Shown here: positions 5,547 to 7,009 of the stretch, piece after piece | Position numbering within the stretch: position 1 is the first letter of the stretch | Layout: each line of letters begins with the position of its first letter | DNA from: Methylococcaceae bacterium UBA659 | GTDB lineage: Bacteria; Pseudomonadota; Gammaproteobacteria; Methylococcales; Methylomonadaceae | Direction of reading: 5' to 3' | Assembly (NCBI GenBank): GCA_002299495.1 | Contig: DBNZ01000154.1 | Span: 1-7,009, forward strand | Length of the DNA: 7,009 nt | Position numbers and translations under genes: made by a program | The notes under the pieces: model-generated | Database searches by the model: none | What the model was told of the DNA's origin: nothing | What the model saw: the letters and a program-made list of their open reading frames with translations, nothing else

Positions 5547-7009
5547 GTATTGACCAATTTCCGCAAATAAGGCAACAAGTCACTGGCCAACAACCCTCTT
5601 TCACCGTTTTCCTGAGCCGACAAATCGGCGGCCAAGCCATGAATAAAAACGCCTTCTTGTGCGGCCAGCGGCAATGGCAACCCTTGTGCGGCCAAACCGC
5701 CTATGACGCCGGATAAAACATCCCCCATGCCGCCACCGGCCATGCCTGGATTGCCGGTGTTAACCACGACGGTGGACTGCCCGTCGGCTATTAAAGTACC
5801 CGCGCCTTTTAACACACAAACCCCGCCGTACTGTTGTTGTAACCGCGAGACGGCGGCAAAGCGGTCCCCGCTGATTTTCTCGTTAGTGCATTTCAATAAC
5901 CTAGCGGCTTCCCCGACATGGGGCGTTAGGATATGTCGCCCATCAATTTTGCTTGGCCGCCCCCGCGCTAACGTAGCCATCATGTTTAAAGCATCCGCAT
6001 CGATAACCATGGCCTTGCCGGATTGTGACGCCAGCATTAATAAATCCCCGGCCCACGAGCTTTGGCCTAAGCCAGGGCCTATGACAATGACCGTGGCTTT
6101 GGCAAGCAAGCGCTCAATATCCGAGGCATTATCAACGCCGTGGACCATTAGCTCAGGTTGGTTGATATTGATTAAACCGGCATGGCTGGCCCTAGTCGCC
6201 ACACTGACTAGACCGGCGCCAACCCTTAACGCCGCCTCGCCGGCCATTCTGGCCGCACCGGAAAAACCTTGCTCGCCGCCGATCACCAAAACATGGCCGA
6301 AATGGCCTTTATGGGCGGCACGCTTACGCTTAGGGAAGGCTTCATGAGTTATCCTTCTCAGTGTTGAAGGAACTTTCAAAAACAATGGCTTAGGGACGGC
6401 CAATGAAGCATAAAAAAGGGTGCCGCAGTAATCCGCCGCTTGGCCGGTGAATAACCCGCATTTCAAACCGATAAAGGTCAAGGTGCAATCCGCCTGCACC
6501 GCCATGCCCATAACCGAACCCGTGTCGGCGTTAAGACCGGAGGGGATATCAACGGCAATCTTTTGGGTTTGAGCATTGTTAATGTAAGCGATAGCGGCCG
6601 CGTAATTGCCGCTGACCTCCCGGTTTAAACCCGTCCCCAATAAGGCATCGACAAACACCTCAGCCTTGATAAACAAATCGGCCTGGAACCGCCTGACCCC
6701 CCCGCCGGCGGCAATAAAACCTTGGTAGGCCAGCAAGGCGTCGCCCGTCAACAACTGCGTGTCACAGACACTGTAAACCGACACCCCCCAACCGGCCGCT
6801 AAGGCCATGCTGGCGAGGACATAACCATCTCCCGCATTGTTTCCGGCGCCTGAAAAAATAGCCAGCGTCCCGGCATTAGGAAACCGCTCTTGTATGCACT
6901 CAAAAAGTTGATAACCCGCCCTAGACATTAGCTCAAAACCCGACAGACCATAATCGTGTATAGCCAAACGCTCCAGCTCTTTGATTTGTTGGACGTTATA
7001 AAGAGTATT
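5543..7009 (-). CDS. nnr: Bifunctional NAD(P)HX epimerase/dehydratase Nnr (5' end beyond the window)
   Basis: A cytoplasmic repair enzyme. Its YjeF_N half epimerises R- to S-NAD(P)HX and its YjeF_C half dehydrates S-NAD(P)HX back to NAD(P)H using ADP. The frame is open to the window edge: 488 residues are visible, starting TLYNVQQIKELERLAIHDYG, which is the usual N-terminal helix, so only a few residues should be missing. The TTG at 6967 is an internal Leu codon and not the start. Epimerase motifs, numbered from the edge, are GAGNNAGDG (54-62), DALLGTGLNR, and VDIPSGLNADTG with D154. Dehydratase motifs are KGHFGHVLVIGG (about 233), GPGLG (311-315), LTPHVGE (361-367), and NPGMAGGGMGD ending at D430, the expected catalytic aspartate. 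Both active sites look intact. It is the upstream partner of tsaE, joined by an ATGA overlap. Its promoter lies outside the window. Confidence 0.95.
   Translation of the reverse strand, partial: NTLYNVQQIKELERLAIHDYGLSGFELMSRAGYQLFECIQERFPNAGTLAIFSGAGNNAGDGYVLASMALAAGWGVSVYSVCDTQLLTGDALLAYQGFIAAGGGVRRFQADLFIKAEVFVDALLGTGLNREVSGNYAAAIAYINNAQTQKIAVDIPSGLNADTGSVMGMAVQADCTLTFIGLKCGLFTGQAADYCGTLFYASLAVPKPLFLKVPSTLRRITHEAFPKRKRAAHKGHFGHVLVIGGEQGFSGAARMAGEAALRVGAGLVSVATRASHAGLININQPELMVHGVDNASDIERLLAKATVIVIGPGLGQSSWAGDLLMLASQSGKAMVIDADALNMMATLARGRPSKIDGRHILTPHVGEAARLLKCTNEKISGDRFAAVSRLQQQYGGVCVLKGAGTLIADGQSTVVVNTGNPGMAGGGMGDVLSGVIGGLAAQGLPLPLAAQEGVFIHGLAADLSAQENGERGLLASDLLPYLRKLVNT

Noticed and set aside
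5703..6347. 214-codon open frame on the plus strand opposite nnr
   Set aside because: It lies wholly inside nnr, whose motifs are intact on the other strand. Its translation is low-complexity Pro/Ala/Thr/Ser-rich with no recognisable domain, typical of a shadow frame.

Overview
The window reads as ordinary chromosomal DNA from a moderate-GC, Gram-negative bacterium, most likely a gammaproteobacterium. Two things point that way. The pair nnr-tsaE, joined by an ATGA stop/start overlap, is a typical gammaproteobacterial arrangement. The large RND-type transporter is a clear HpnN, which moves hopanoids to the outer membrane. Among gammaproteobacteria, hopanoids are best known from methanotrophs (Methylococcales), so a methanotroph-like host is a reasonable inference. 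No methane-oxidation gene is present to prove it.

Layout from left to right. Bases 1-167 are an AT-rich upstream region. Bases 168-1307 (+) encode a membrane-anchored PAPS-dependent sulfotransferase. Bases 1308-1420 are a non-coding gap between convergent genes and hold what looks like a decayed palindromic REP-like repeat. Bases 1421-2305 (-) encode a transporter of the bile acid:Na+ symporter (BASS/SBF) superfamily. Bases 2306-2426 are a divergent intergenic region. Bases 2427-5105 (+) encode HpnN, very probably from a TTG start behind a good AGGAG ribosome binding site. After a gap of only 30 bases come two minus-strand housekeeping genes: tsaE (5136-5546) and nnr (5543 to beyond the window edge; its 5' end is missing).

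nnr repairs hydrated NAD(P)H. tsaE is the ATPase for the tRNA t6A37 modification. They form an operon transcribed leftward and are probably translationally coupled. The sulfotransferase, the BASS transporter and hpnN each stand alone as transcription units and face alternating directions, so no shared operon is visible. A link between lipid sulfation, small-molecule transport and hopanoid trafficking would be speculation. No RNA gene, CRISPR array, insertion sequence or phage gene was found. I found no convincing undescribed system. The points worth a second look are the decayed repeat, the start-site corrections, the unusual sodium-site motif of the BASS protein, and hpnN sitting where amiB-mutL often follows tsaE.
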